The notes under the pieces were generated by a model that saw only the letters and a program-made list of their open reading frames with translations, ran no database searches and was not told the origin of the DNA. 64,000 nucleotides of DNA from Adiantum capillus-veneris (Eukaryota; Streptophyta; Polypodiopsida; Polypodiales; Pteridaceae): assembly GCA_014529385.2 (NCBI GenBank), contig CM043959.1, positions 63,503,753-63,567,752 on the forward strand, in the 5' to 3' direction. The position numbers and the translations under genes were made by a program. This document shows, one piece after another, positions 12,683 through 24,268 of this stretch; the first letter of the stretch is position 1; every line of letters begins with the position of its first letter.

Positions 12683-13738
12683 CCTTCATTGATGTGTGAA
12701 TAAAAGCTAGAAAAAAACTTGTTTTGTACCTACGTTATCATACCATAGTCACAGCTAAAGAGATAATCCCAATGAAGTCTTGCTTTAGCAAAAAACCAAG
12801 TTGTTTTCTAAAAAACATGTAAAATATAAAATATGTGACATATTGATCTTGTGTGGTTGCAACAGAGCCCTTTTGTTCAACCTAGAAAGAAGTGGAACCT
12901 CTAGCCCAATTAAGTGTGCTTGAATCCTACCTTACTTCATAGTTTATAAGAGTATCAAGGAAAAAACAACATACTGGAGATCAATCATGCCAAAATGTTC
13001 TAAAGCCATCATCTAATCGAGAGCCAGTATCGTTCAAAAATCCTTATCAAACTAGAGTGGCACAACACTAGAACTTTCCTAGCACCTAAAGTTGATATTC
13101 GAGTGAAGTTTTAGAGCCTCAGGAGCAAAAACATTCCAAATACCCTGCATATTACCGAGGGAGTTTCATAGCCAAGCAAGGGATAGCACAACAAAACAAA
13201 TTTTCAATAACCTTCATTGATGTGTGAATAAAAGCTAGAAAAAAACTTGTTTTGTACCTACGTTATCATACCATAGTCACAGCTAAAGAGATAATCCCAA
13301 TGAAGTCTTGCTTTAGCAAAAAACCAAGTTGTTTTCTAAAAAACATGTAAAATATAAAATATGTGACATATTGATCTTGTGTGGTTGCAACAGAGCCCTT
13401 TTGTTCAACCTAGAAAGAAGTGGAACCTCTAGCCCAATTAAGTGTGCTTGAATCCTACCTTACTTCATAGTTTATAAGAGTATCAAGGAAAAAACAACAT
13501 ACTGGAGATCAATCATGCCAAAATGTTCTAAAGCCATCATCTAATCGAGAGCCAGTATCGTTCAAAAATCCTTATCAAACTAGAGTGGCACAACACTAGA
13601 ACTTTCCTAGCACCTAAAGTTGATATTCGAGTGAAGTTTTAGAGCCTCAGGAGCAAAAACATTCCAAATACCCTGCATATTACCGAGGGAGTTTCATAGC
13701 CAAGCAAGGGATAGCACAACAAAACAAATTTTCAATAA
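12683..13738. repeat. 528 bp tandem duplication inside copy 2
   Basis: The block starting CCTTCATTGATGTGTG at 12683 starts again at 13211, and the two units look identical by eye. The duplicated block has one counterpart in copy 1 (near 7376) and one in the truncated third copy (near 16780). The break lies at CAATAAC/CTTCATTG. Confidence 0.9.
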
Positions 13739-14778
13739 CTAAACCATAATTACCCTCTTTCTTTTCAAAAAAAACCAAAAGACAAAAAGAACCCAAGTCT
13801 AAGTGAGGAGAGAAGAGTCCCTCACCTTTATATACGAGTAGCAGATTGTTAAAGAGAAGCACAACACACGACAGCTACTGTGGTTGCACTGAAACATGAT
13901 AGCTAAGGCCACATCTCGTATGCTCATCATGACAAGACATCCCATAAGGAGGGAAAGAGTATTCTATCAGGAAAATGATACGTTACTATCCGTGTCGAGC
14001 CGCCCAATCAGCAGTAAACCGAGGCTTTTGTCTTGAATCACCTTGAGTGAAATAGGGGACATGGATCTATGTCAACGAGTTTTTGAGTGCATTACTTTTT
14101 GCACCGATTTATGCCGGGAGGAAAAATATGGGAAGGAGACCCATCATTTACCTTCTATGAGTTAAATCCTTAAGGGAATGCTCCCACTAATCCTAGCCTT
14201 TTAGTGGTTCAAACTAAACCAAGCTTACCAAGACAGCAGTGTAAGCTAGTATCAAGAGTCAAACTTAATTATACTAAATGGAAATTTCAATCTTAAGGTG
14301 GGCTCAAAATAAGCCACATGTAATCGGAAGTACTCATGCAACATTAGCCTCATAGCCCTAGCCAGCTTCCAAAAAATGTATGAGTATGCGTGTGTTGAGT
14401 TAGGTAAAGCATTAGCTGTATGAAAAGTTCAAGTAGTAGTGTTAGTAGGTTGAGTTCATATGCGAGTGTAGCCAAAATTAGCTATCATGGTCAAATGCCA
14501 TAAGGTAACCAAAAAAGGTGCGAGGGTTTTTTAGACTAGAAGTTATAATTATTTATGGTGGATAGCTCCACTTGGCCACTGTATTTTGCATACCAGAAGT
14601 TAGGAGTTATCATTATACGAGGTGTATAGTAAAGCACAAGGTAAAGGCCCATAAGGCAACGACTCGAGTTTAAATTGAGTGCATATAGTTTGATGTCACA
14701 GTTTTTAGACAAATATACTGACTCAAAGCACCATTACAACCCATCCAGATGCTATCATGGTCAGATATTGTGACCAAG

Positions 14779-14801
14779 TGTGTGTGTGTGTGTGTGTGTG
14801 T
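14779..14801. repeat. (GT)n microsatellite
   Basis: Dinucleotide run at the position equivalent to the microsatellite of copy 1, slightly longer here. Confidence 0.9.
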
Positions 14802-15510
14802 ACCTGCCCTATACCATGCGCCATACGTAGTGGTTTTTGGTAATAGGCCCATTGTGTCTGGGCCTACCGCCTTACCCAAAATATGAGTTTAACAAAAGTC
14901 TTTATTAGAGAAGTGCCAAGTCGGAGTGTCTGTAAAGAGGGTAAAATTATTTGTATTAATACAATATCTGAGATTGTCTTTAAGAAAGACATTACTCCTG
15001 TAGAAGTTTTAAGGCTTTATCAGCGAGATTGAAAAAAGTATGGTTGTCATTGATAGTCTTTAGAGGAGATATGCCATACTTTTTCTCCTGATCCCAAAAA
15101 GTCCTCATATGTGAAGTAGGTAGCATGTTCCTATAATTATAAAAATAAATTTTAGTTAAGCATGGGTGAGTAGAATTGGATTAACTTGCTACTTAAAATT
15201 GACTGAGCAAAAAACACTACAATAGTCGTGAATAGGAATTCACTCTATAGTGAAGGAGAGACCGCCTAATACGTGTCAACATGTCAATGAATTATAGATA
15301 GTGGGTCAATCAAATCCTTTAGACAAGAAATATCCAAAGTAGCGTACCGGTCCCCCCTAGTTGCCTGGGAGGGCATGGTGTTTAGGGGTGTGTGTAGCTA
15401 TTTTAATTGTATTAAATAACACACCAAGAAACAAGACGATCAAAAAATGACGGGTTAAAGATGTCAAGGAAAAGATTAGTACAAAAACAACTCAGTCTTT
15501 GATACATAAC

Positions 15511-16443
15511 CCATTAGGAGACTTCGGAGGTCATTTGGAAGGCCTTCTAAGAAATTATATTTCTCTCTCTAGAAAATGTTCTTAAAATATACTTGCACTT
15601 GTTCGTACGTCCAAAAGGACAATTGAACACTCTAAAAAGTAAACCTAACTTTTCAAAAATTCTTGAAAATGGTCACTTTTACATTGAATGCATGTGTCGT
15701 TTTCATGAAGTACACGACGCTCATTCAATATAGCTTTCATCATCATTGAAATTGAAGAAATTTCAAAATTATCAGTTGGTGTTAGAATTTAAAGTTTTTG
15801 ATACGGCCAATGCATCCAAAATGACGAGAAACTTAAAAAACATCTATCTACTTGCCTCAGTCTGACAGCCAGATAGGGAGAAATTGTCAAAATACCGCTA
15901 AAAAGGAGATTTTGCCTCACGGTACGTGGGGGGCCATCTGGAAAATTCCAAATGGCCCTTCGCACGTCGTGAGACAAAAATAAAAAATTTGGATCACGGC
16001 GTGCAGAGGGTCATTTAGAATTCTCCATACGTCCCGTGCGCGTCATGATCCAAAATCCTCTTTTTAGGGGTTTATTGGCGATTTCTCCCTCTCCGGGTGT
16101 CATCTTGAGCCAAGTAGATAGGCATTTTTTTGGTTTTTGGACGTTCCGGATGCATTGAGAGTGTCAAAAGCTTCAAATTCCAACACCAATTGACATTTTT
16201 GTGTGTTTTTTTTAATTTCAATAATGAGGAAAGCCATATTAAATGAGCGTCACCCACCTCATGAAAAAGACATTCGCATTGAATGAAAAGGCACCCCTTT
16301 TCAAGGACCACTGACACCTTTTATATATTTTACTTAATATCAATTTATTTTCTACGTAACATAAGCTCTTCTTTCATTAGAAGAGTGCTTTTTTCTCTCT
16401 CTTCTAAAAGGCTCTCCAAAAGACCTTTGAAATTTTCTAATGG
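15511..16443. mobile_element. Hairpin-bearing fold-back element, copy 2
   Basis: Same site and orientation as the copy at 9554, so probably inherited through duplication of the long repeat. The ends are CCATTAGGAGACTTCGGAGG and its inverted partner. Two central palindromes are retained (about 15915-16052), one around GGAAAATTCC and one around AGAATTCT. It is about 90 bp longer than copy 1 because of indels in the arms. No ORF is supported. Confidence 0.75.
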
Positions 16444-16690
16444 TACAACATACTAAGAATGAGGTATCATTCCAAATGAATTTATACAAAGGTATTAGAA
16501 ATATCCCAGTTGAATCATCAAGTGTTTCCAAAGTCAGACTGCAGCAAGCTAAAACTTTCTCACCTACATCCATATAGTCCATGTCAAACTTAAAAACTAT
16601 TAGACTAGTTACTGTCCCACATATTAAAACCTCAAGAATCATATTCTTGCAATAGTTGCTCCAAATCTTTTAACTTCTTTTTTATAATAA

Positions 16691-17582
16691 CCATTCAAAA
16701 AAGAGTAGATTTAAGCCAGACTTCCAAGATCCAAAAAGCTATCCAGTAATCAGTAACAGGTCAAAACCAAAACAACCCCTTCATTGATGTGTGAATAAAA
16801 GTTAGAAAAAAACTTTATTTGTATCTACGTTATCATACCATAGTCGACAAGTAAAGAGATAATCCCAATGAACTCTTGCTTTAGCACAAAACCAAGTTGT
16901 TTTCTCAAAAACCCATAAAATATCAAATATGTGACAAATTGATCTTGTGTGTTTGCAACAGAGCCCATTTCTTCAACCTAGAAAGAAGTAGAACCTCTAG
17001 CCCAATTAAGTGTGCTTGAATACCACCTTATTCCATAGTTTATAAGAGTATCAAGGAAAAAACAACACACTTCATATCAATCATGCCAAAATGTTTTAAA
17101 GCCATCATCCAATCCAAAGCCAGTATCCTTCAAAAAGCCTTATCAAACTAGAGTGGCAAAACACTAGAACTTTCCTAGAAGCTGATATTTGAGTGAAGTT
17201 TAGAACGTGTGGAGCAAAAGCATTCCAAATACCCTCCATAGTACCCAAGGAGTTTCATAGCCTAGCAAGGGATAGCACATCAAAACCAATGCTCAAATAC
17301 TAGACCATAATTACCTTATCTCCTTTGCAAAAAAACAAAAGACAAAAAGAACCCAAGTCTAAATGAGGGGAGAAGAGCCCCTCACCTTTATATATGAGTA
17401 GTCAATTGTTAAGGAGCACCACAAAGCACGGCAGCTACTGTGGTTGTATTGAAACATGAGAGGTAAGGCCACACTTGGTATGCTCATCACGGCAAGACAT
17501 CCCATCAAGAGGTAAAGAGGATTCTATCATGAAAATGATCTGCTACCTGCCACCCTGAGCAGCCCAATCATCAATCCACGTT
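16691..17582. repeat. Long non-coding repeat, copy 3 (truncated)
   Basis: It begins in the middle of the unit (CAAAAAAGAGTAGATTTAAGCC, equivalent to about 7288 and 12600) and runs to CCCAATCATCAATCCACGTT. There it is cut by the LTR that starts at 17583; copy 1 continues past this point (near 8180). Its counterpart beyond the insertion was not found. Confidence 0.75.
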
Positions 17583-19980
17583 TGAGAGGGGGAATAGGAA
17601 CCACACACATCACACAAAATATATGCCTCTATATAACCCAGGGACTCCACAGCACCCCTAACCTCTCAAATAACACCTTCAAATTGGCTAATTTGCACTA
17701 ACAACACCACTTTAGCACACAGAACAACTATCTCACACCTTGCAAAAAACAACTTGCAGCACAAATGCACCCACACTGCTGAACTCACCCTTTTCGACTC
17801 ACAAAGCATCCCAATTCTGCCCTCTTGGTAGCACCCTTCAAGCTGCAGGCAAACCCTCTGCAAACAATGGCCAATACACAAAGAGCGAGAGAAAGGAGGG
17901 GAATGGGAAGAAGCAACACATGAGATAGGGGCAAATATGTGGTATTATTGCATAGGGGAATAGTATAATCAAGTATGCAGCTTCAATGGCAAGCTTAACA
18001 CTACACAGGCTTGCAACTTTCAATCACCCACTCATGCAAAAAAGCCCTCAAATTTTCACATTTACATTCTTTTATAGGGGTGTCTCCAGGAGGTCTAAAA
18101 AAGAAATAATGGGTGTGATTCTCCTCCCATGGCCTTCACTTAGAGTTGTTTTTAGAATTTGTTTGCATTGCTTGCACCTGGCATAGTTCAATTTTGGAAA
18201 CAATTGTATGTTGTACACATTTTGACTCCTTTAGCCTCTCAATTTGGCCGCCCGATTTGCTCCTCTTGGGGCCTTTGAATTCTCTATCTTTCTTTTCTTG
18301 GTCTTCCTTGCTAGATCTTTGCACGATTACTGACTCACCTTCCTTTCACTGCGGGATCAAGTTCTCCCATGAGCAGAGGAGGCAATGGCAAGGTCTCTAT
18401 TGCCCTCCCTCTTTCCTTCAAAAGTTTGGGGGTTTCAATGGAACCGCGGGATCAACCGCCATCCGGATGTCACGTCATCACCCACTCCACGTGGGCGCGA
18501 GCGTCCCTAGCGCCGCCTAGCTCAGCCAGAATCGCCGCCAAACACCCTACACAGCGCCCTGTAGCGCCTCCGTCCGTGCGTCATATCCAACGAGGAGGGA
18601 GCTCCCCTCTCTCTTCCCTTGTGTCCATTAGAGGGCTCACGGCCCAGGTTATATACTGCACCTCTCTGGTGCGCGAGTACGCATATGGGGCAATCGTCTC
18701 GACACGTGGTATCCCCTCATTTAACTGCACCCCCAAGGGTCATGAGAACCTTCCAAAAAGTTTATAAAAGACCCCTTTTTTTTGTCCTCTTCCCCAGGCT
18801 CCCTTTTATTGTTGCCGGACCCGATTTTAAAGTAGTATCAACTTACTAAAACTCCACCTTCCCGGCTCCAACTACACTTACCGTCTCTACATTTTGATCC
18901 CTTGACGCCCTCGAACTAAGGCCTGCAAAAGTGAAAAAAATCATCTGCAATTGCTCTTCCATTATCTACTGTCAACTTTGATCGATCATTACTCCGTGCT
19001 CCAACCTCGGAATGGCATACCGTCGACTCCGACTAGCTCCCCATAGTGCATACTACCTTTGAGAACCTTGGCGAGACCAAAAAGATGCCAAATGGCACAT
19101 CCTCCAATGCGGCCAAGTGGGCTCAGACCCGACCACCGAAAAAAGTTCAACTGGTCTTAAAATGCAAACCATAGCTCTGATCCGCAATCTGAAAATGTGG
19201 GTAAGCTCCATGAATTGAGCTCTACACACCTATACCTCGACTTCCACTTGGACCACCTGTGTCTAGCTGCCCTATCTGGCAAGAATCTGTAATTCATTGA
19301 AACTTCAACCTTCAATAACTTGGGCTCTGTAGCTCGGTTTGATGACCCGTCCGGACCTGCTCCCTCAGCACCTCAAGCTCTTCATTCCTGGACCCAGAAG
19401 CTGCACTTTGCATCTCTTTCATCTGCTACCCCAATTAGCTCCTCATGGAGCCTTCCTTGGCCTATAAGCCGCATTAGGCATACAATTCCACTGCTACCTG
19501 TTATCCCATGATTTTCCTAGCTCCTCCAGCCCTTTGCCATGCTTCTACTTGCCTACATATATTTTCCCATGCCACCTTCTAGAGTGGACACACTTTGGTT
19601 GCACCATCATTGCCCACCCCTGAGTTGAGCATTGATGGTCAACCACAAAAGAGCTATATTCACCTTCTAACTGCAAGGCACACACTCTGAGAAAACTAAA
19701 ACCATATTTACATAGTTTTATTGCATCCTACTACCAAACCTTCAAGTGGGTTGCCCCACCCCCTGCATCACATAGCTTCCACCTAGATCGAACATCTGTC
19801 GTTGATATATTCCACCCCTCTGTAACTGCTCACCAGAGTGCCGTACCCCAGCACCTAGATCACCATGTTTGTAGGCTTACCATTGCCTATCTTCTGCACT
19901 CCATGCATTCCTTTGCAACCTGTCTACTCCATACCAAGCAGCCCCAAGCATATCACCACCAAAAAAACATGTACCTGACA
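17583..19980 (-). repeat. 3' LTR of non-autonomous LTR element A
   Basis: Read on the minus strand it starts TGTCAGGTACATG and ends TTCCCCCTCTCA. It aligns along most of its length with the LTR on + at 27100-30849. Shared blocks include the final 170 bp, where GTTATTTGAGAGGTTAGGGG pairs with a slightly changed copy near 30753, and the block with GTCTGAGCCCACTTGGCCGC. The 2.4 kb length is large for an LTR. Short ORFs within it are GC-rich accidents. A purine run (GGGAGGGAGGG) lies just inside the LTR start and may be the polypurine tract. Confidence 0.75.
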
Positions 19981-20034
19981 TCAAGCTCCAACACATGTCT
20001 AACCCTCCCTCCCGACCAAATAAAGTGGAGGACT

Positions 20035-20324
20035 TCACCAAAGAACCCTCCCCCTGGTGATCCATCCATCGCATAGTTGTATCTGCCATCTTTTCATCAA
20101 CCAAAACTTACATACCTTCACTGGAAGCAAAGCCACTGCTTGATATTCTCCTTTATCCCCCTTTGGACATGTCAATCGCATTGGAATATCCACCGTCTTT
20201 GGCATCACAACCTCCTCTTTGGCTGCACATTCCATTCCAGCATCATCGAGCCCTTCCTCGTCAACTAACCCTTCAAGGTTGATCAGCACCTCTTGCTTTT
20301 CAGCTTCAATTACCTGTTCTTTAA
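20035..20324 (-). pseudogene. gag remnant of element A, C-terminal part
   Basis: Acidic protein segment (VLINLEGLVDEEGLDDAG) that matches LIDLEGPIEEEELDDAG in element B at 32190-32245. The frame ends about 55 bp before the LTR, so element A passes straight from gag to LTR with no pol. Element A and element B are arranged as inverted copies. The frame is cut on its N-terminal side by the transposon at 20325. Confidence 0.75.
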
Positions 20325-21682
20325 CACTAGGTTGGTAACCTAACAGGACATAAAAGTGTCCTTTCAGGGTTTTGAAGAAAACCTCCAAAACCATAATAGA
20401 TCCACTCATTTTGTAAAATCCTTTCATGAGGTTATAGTTCAAGGCCTACTACACATGTAAAAAATAAGAAACTTGTAAAATTTCTCATCTTTTGGTCACA
20501 CCAAGCCTTCAAAGTTGATGGACCAGTACATTTTCATCAAAACAGTCATTTCTTATGTTTTGTTGCATAAAAATAAGATTAGGGATTTTTGTAGGACTTG
20601 AGATAAATTCCCTAGTTAACTTCAATGGGTTGGTGATCAAAACATATGATTGCTTCTCACTCACTATTTTTTGTTTTTCCAAAATAAATAGGTACAAAAA
20701 AGTTGAACTTTTACCAATCTGCAAACCTATCATCAAATTTTCTATAGCCACGCTCAATACAAATAATATATGCATGTTTTCTTAGTTCCCTATTTTCCTT
20801 TAGGTTTATAAGGAGCCATGGAGCATGCAAAAATAATAATACATCTCTTACCAAGGGGAATCTTGGGGACAAAGATGAAGTGCTAAATAAAGCAAACATG
20901 AAAAAACCCATAGAAACTATTCAATATCTAGCAACATTATGAGTTGTATAATCCCATAGAAACTATTCAATATCTAGCCAAATTTGATCCTTATGACTAG
21001 ATATGGTTACCACCTACAAAATGCATGTAGTTGTCACAAGAAACTAACAATATTGAAAAAGATATACTTGATATACTAGAATGTTTCGTTTTCTTCTATA
21101 ATTGAAAAAATCAACCACCGCTGTATACTATGCAAAATAGGGTATTAGGTGCCCCAAAACTCAAGGAATATTAGCTTTATGTTACAATATGGGACATAGA
21201 AAATCAAAACTGCATTTGGATATCATGAAAGCCACCAAAAAAATCATAGAAGAGCTAAAATTGGCTAAAAAACAGGATTTGACAATTTTTGTAATTTGGT
21301 CATAACTTACAACTTTAACATTTATTTCTCCCTAGAAGCATCAGGACATGTTGAGGACTACTAAAGATAGTTCTCTAGCATTATAGACCTCACAAACATG
21401 AATTCTAGAGTGGTATAGTTGCAAAAAGTTGAAAAAAGCCAAAAACAGGACCCGTTTTTTCACACAGTTTAGGTTGTGAAATGTTGTGCGAGGACAAGGT
21501 TAAAGATGGAATTGATATTCCAAAAAAATGTCGAGTTTTTTTCAGCTCATAAGACAACTTTCTAAACAGATAGCACCTCAAAATCCATTTTGAAACTCTT
21601 GACATAATTCAAGGAAAATGGTCACTTTAACAGGACATAAAAGTGTCCCAGGACATAAAAGTGTCCCATTACCAACCTAGTG
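20325..21682. mobile_element. Non-autonomous TIR transposon flanked by TTAA
   Basis: The ends are perfect inverted 14-mers (CACTAGGTTGGTAA) and TTAA lies on both sides (20321-20324 and 21683-21686). Next to the ends are three copies of the near-palindrome GGACATAAAAGTGTCC, one on the left and two on the right. Element B has the uninterrupted gag at the matching site, which confirms insertion. The interior is AT-rich with no transposase. A TTAA duplication is typical of piggyBac and Sola3 elements, whereas the terminal CACTA recalls CACTA elements, which duplicate 2-3 bp. The superfamily is therefore open. Confidence 0.8.
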
Positions 21683-22124
21683 TTAAGCACCTTTTCTATT
21701 GCTGCATCATGCTCCTCCACGGAAGAGAGAAACTCATTCTCTACTACGTCCACCTCGACTTCCTCCATAGAAACTACTGCTCTATCACTCTTGGTAAGAT
21801 TCTGCACATGTTGCACTACCATGGCACATTCTACTGCTACTTTCATTAGCATAGCCATTAGCATGGCACCACACACTACCTTTACCTGCATTCCATCATC
21901 GGTAGGTCTAGACCTCACTACTTGGCTTTCATCAAGCAGCTCGACTTGCTTTGTTCCCTGTTCTTCTTGCACATGGGCTACTACCATATCATCAAACATA
22001 TAAGAGGGCACCATTACCTTTACCAGTTCAGGTTCATCACATTCCATCTCTTCGTCATAGGATGTGAACTCATCCGCTCTATTCTTATCGCTTTTCTCCC
22101 AACTAATCGAGCTTGTATCATCAT
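21683..22124 (-). pseudogene. gag remnant of element A, middle part
   Basis: Minus-strand protein with AMLMAMLMKVAVECAMVVQHVQ and VENEFLSSVEEHDAA. These match TMLMAMLTKIVVEYAIVVQQVQ and IENEFLSSLAELDNAA of element B (31979-32150). It is the N-terminal side of the piece at 20035-20324, separated from it by the transposon. The N-terminal gag domain, primer-binding site and 5' LTR of this copy are missing; homology stops at about 22124, where the Helitron-like sequence starts. Confidence 0.75.
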
Positions 22125-22668
22125 CATCACCGAAAGGCCCGATCTAGATATCGGACTCTGTGCATACGTGGCGTTACCGATAATTGGGGGCGCTCGTACA
22201 GATACGAAGAAATTACTCATGGTACTACCAATTGTCCACTGTAGAGCCATATTAAGCGTAAGGCAATGTAAGAGAAAATAAAGAAAAGTGGGGAAGTAGC
22301 ACAAAAGGGAGGGAAGAGGAGGAGGGGTGGGTCGAGTGTCGTTAGCTGCTCTCATTGTCTCCCAAGGGGGTCTCCACAAAGGATGATTGTACCTTGGTCA
22401 ATCAAGCATCATGTGGAGGGTAGGAGGAGAGTAGCTAATGAGTTGCTACATCTTGCCCTAGAAAAATTATAGAATGCTAAACAAAAAATAAAATTTACAC
22501 TTTGTTCAATTAGAATAGTTAATGCAAGATGCATGTAGCAAAGAGCTCCAAAATTTCAAAACATAATCATATGCATTTACATGTCATTGTGGAAAAGAGG
22601 AGAGCAAGATTGCCATGAGTGAGGTATACCTTCTTCTTAGCCGCAGCAACGCGCGGGTCACATACTAG
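22125..22668 (+). mobile_element. Helitron-like remnant with 3' hairpin and CTAG end
   Basis: The right end reads CCGCAGCAACGCGCGGGTCACATACTAG|T, a GC-rich hairpin followed about 8 bases later by CTAG, as in many plant Helitron 3' ends. The left end lies at the break in gag homology and begins near AAAGGCCCGATCTAGATATC; a clean TC 5' terminus was not found. No Rep/helicase gene is present. Confidence 0.45.
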
Positions 22669-22791
22669 TGATATTTAAAAGGAAACTATGATAGCTAATT
22701 TTCTACACTCAAAAACTATTATAGTTTTCTTTTCTTATTCACTAAGAGATCCCAAATCTATATTGAAAAAGTATTGAACTCAAAACTTGAT

Positions 22792-22852
<61 letters not shown>

Positions 22853-23124
22853 GGGGGAGGGATGGAGGAGGAAGAGAATTTTAATTGCCATAAGAACAAT
22901 CCAAATAGATATCAAAGATCTAATTCACAAGTCTTGATCTCAAGATGTAATAAATAAAAAAGAGGGAATTGTCATCTTCTTGAAGTGATTACAAGGACTA
23001 AAGTACACCCTCCTCGCTTGTGCGCCCACACGCGTACACACACAGAGAGACATAGCTATGTGTATGTGTGTGACCCAATGGCCATGCTTTTCTTGGATGC
23101 AACAACACGCTGGTCACACACTAG
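22669..23124 (+). mobile_element. Second Helitron-like 3' end
   Basis: This 456 bp stretch ends in GCAACAACACGCTGGTCACACACTAG|T, a diverged copy of the terminus at 22668. Sequence directly after it (GGGCCCGATCTTGATATCGC) resembles the left part of the first unit, as if similar elements lie end to end. The 5' border is not identified. Confidence 0.35.
22792..22849. repeat. Compound (TG)n(AG)n microsatellite
   Basis: TG repeats pass directly into AG repeats and then a short G run. Confidence 0.9.
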
Positions 23125-23134
23125 TTCTAACTAG

Positions 23135-23220
23135 TAGAGGGCCCGATCTTGATATCGCACTTTGTGCATATGTGGCGTTATCGGTAACCAAGGGCGCTCG
23201 TACAGATAGAGCCCTCCCAC
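23135..23220. repeat. Dispersed short repeat
   Basis: About 70 bp (GGGCCCGATCTTGATATCGC through GGGCGCTCGTACAGATA) is also found, about 80% alike, at 22133-22205. It is probably a terminal part of the Helitron-like family. Confidence 0.6.
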
Positions 23221-23289
23221 ACCCCCCCGTGGACGCAGTGGTTCAAGACCCCTATTTAAACCATCCGAAATATAGCCGTTGTGAGACAG

Positions 23290-23545
23290 AAGCTCAGCAC
23301 CGTGATCGCTTGGCTTAGTGGTTGAACATGTGTCTTTGTTTGTGTGCGCTTGGGTTCAAACCTTTGGGTGTTTATTCACATTTTGGTTTGAGCACCCCGC
23401 TGCCTTCAAAAGTTCTAAGGCATGGAATTTTATCGATAACCGGCTTGACGGGTTGCTGAGAGAGACATGTGGCGGACTCTCGGGTGTGCCACATCCCCTT
23501 AGAGTCCGACATTTAGAAGGAGCCCTACTAGAGCAAGTATAAAAG
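23290..23545 (+). mobile_element. tRNA-derived SINE-like unit
   Basis: A match to the RNA polymerase III A box (TGGCTTAGTGG, 23311-23321) and B box (GGTTCAAACC, 23353-23362) lie about 31 bp apart, as in tRNA-derived SINE heads. The sequence does not fold as a complete tRNA, and an unrelated tail follows. Boundaries and family are not determined. A second weak B-box-like match lies near 23243. Confidence 0.5.
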
Positions 23546-24096
23546 CAATAAATGCATTATACAAGGATTTTTAAATGCAATGATCTTGAATTTTAACGTC
23601 CAATGAATCTATCGCAAGGATTTTTGGCTTTCTAAAAGATGCTTGAGAAGAGAAGAGAGTTACATATGCATTTGAAAATTTATTATTTCGCTTCACTTGG
23701 CATTATGTAGTCTTCTTTGAGTCATTGAAATGTGTGAAGTTGTATCCTGTCTGTCATTGAAGGGATGGCTCCATTGTTTGACCTTGACTCCCTATAACTC
23801 TCCCTTGTTGGATGAGAATACTCCCTTCTCCTGTGAATACTTAAAGTCCATGCAGCTCCAAAAAAAAACCATTTTTTGGGCGAAGTCGTTACACAACCGA
23901 GATCTATGCCAAACTTTTTGACCTCAAGAATCGAAGCCAATGGATGTGAGATTTTTATCTAAAATGCCTAATTTTTTTCCCTTAAGAATAAAAGCCTATC
24001 GATTTACAGTTGAGATTTTTCCTTTTCAACCCCCTGTAAATTGTTGATTTGTGAATGTTCTTCGTTTAGTTTGTGAATTGATGGGTCTTTTCTTTT

Positions 24097-24268
24097 CACA
24101 ACCTCCAATTAGTTTTTCAGTTGATGGATCTTTTCAATTCCTTTCATTTTACTAACGTTCATGTTAATAATTTCTTTTCTATTCACAACCTCCAATTAGT
24201 TTTTCAATTGATGGATCTTTTCAATTCCTTTCATTTTACTAACGTTCATGTTAATAATTTCCAACAAA
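24097..24268. repeat. 87 bp tandem duplication
   Basis: The block beginning CACAACCTCCAATTAG occurs at 24097 and again at 24184 with almost no differences. Confidence 0.9.

Larger units (their letters stand above)
10937..16690. repeat. Long non-coding repeat, copy 2
   Basis: Second head-to-tail unit of the family described at 5160. It begins with a 45-50 bp segment (CTATACAAGATTAT plus about 30 bp) that occurs twice in succession. It lacks the 485 bp fold-back insertion of copy 1. It has its own 528 bp tandem duplication (12683-13738) and about 115 bp near 15045-15160 that copy 1 lacks. No gene is supported anywhere in it. Confidence 0.75.

Noticed and set aside
18146-18767. Plus-strand ORFs of 124 and 132 codons
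   Set aside because: They lie in the LTR of element A on the strand opposite to its gag; no domain, and the frame is not kept in the second LTR.
20325-21682. Standard CACTA (En/Spm) transposon
   Set aside because: The ends begin CACTA, but the flanking duplication fits TTAA and not a 2-3 bp direct repeat. Left unassigned.
23290-23390. Possible functional tRNA gene
   Set aside because: The A and B boxes fit, but no acceptor stem or complete cloverleaf can be formed. A SINE-like unit is the better reading.
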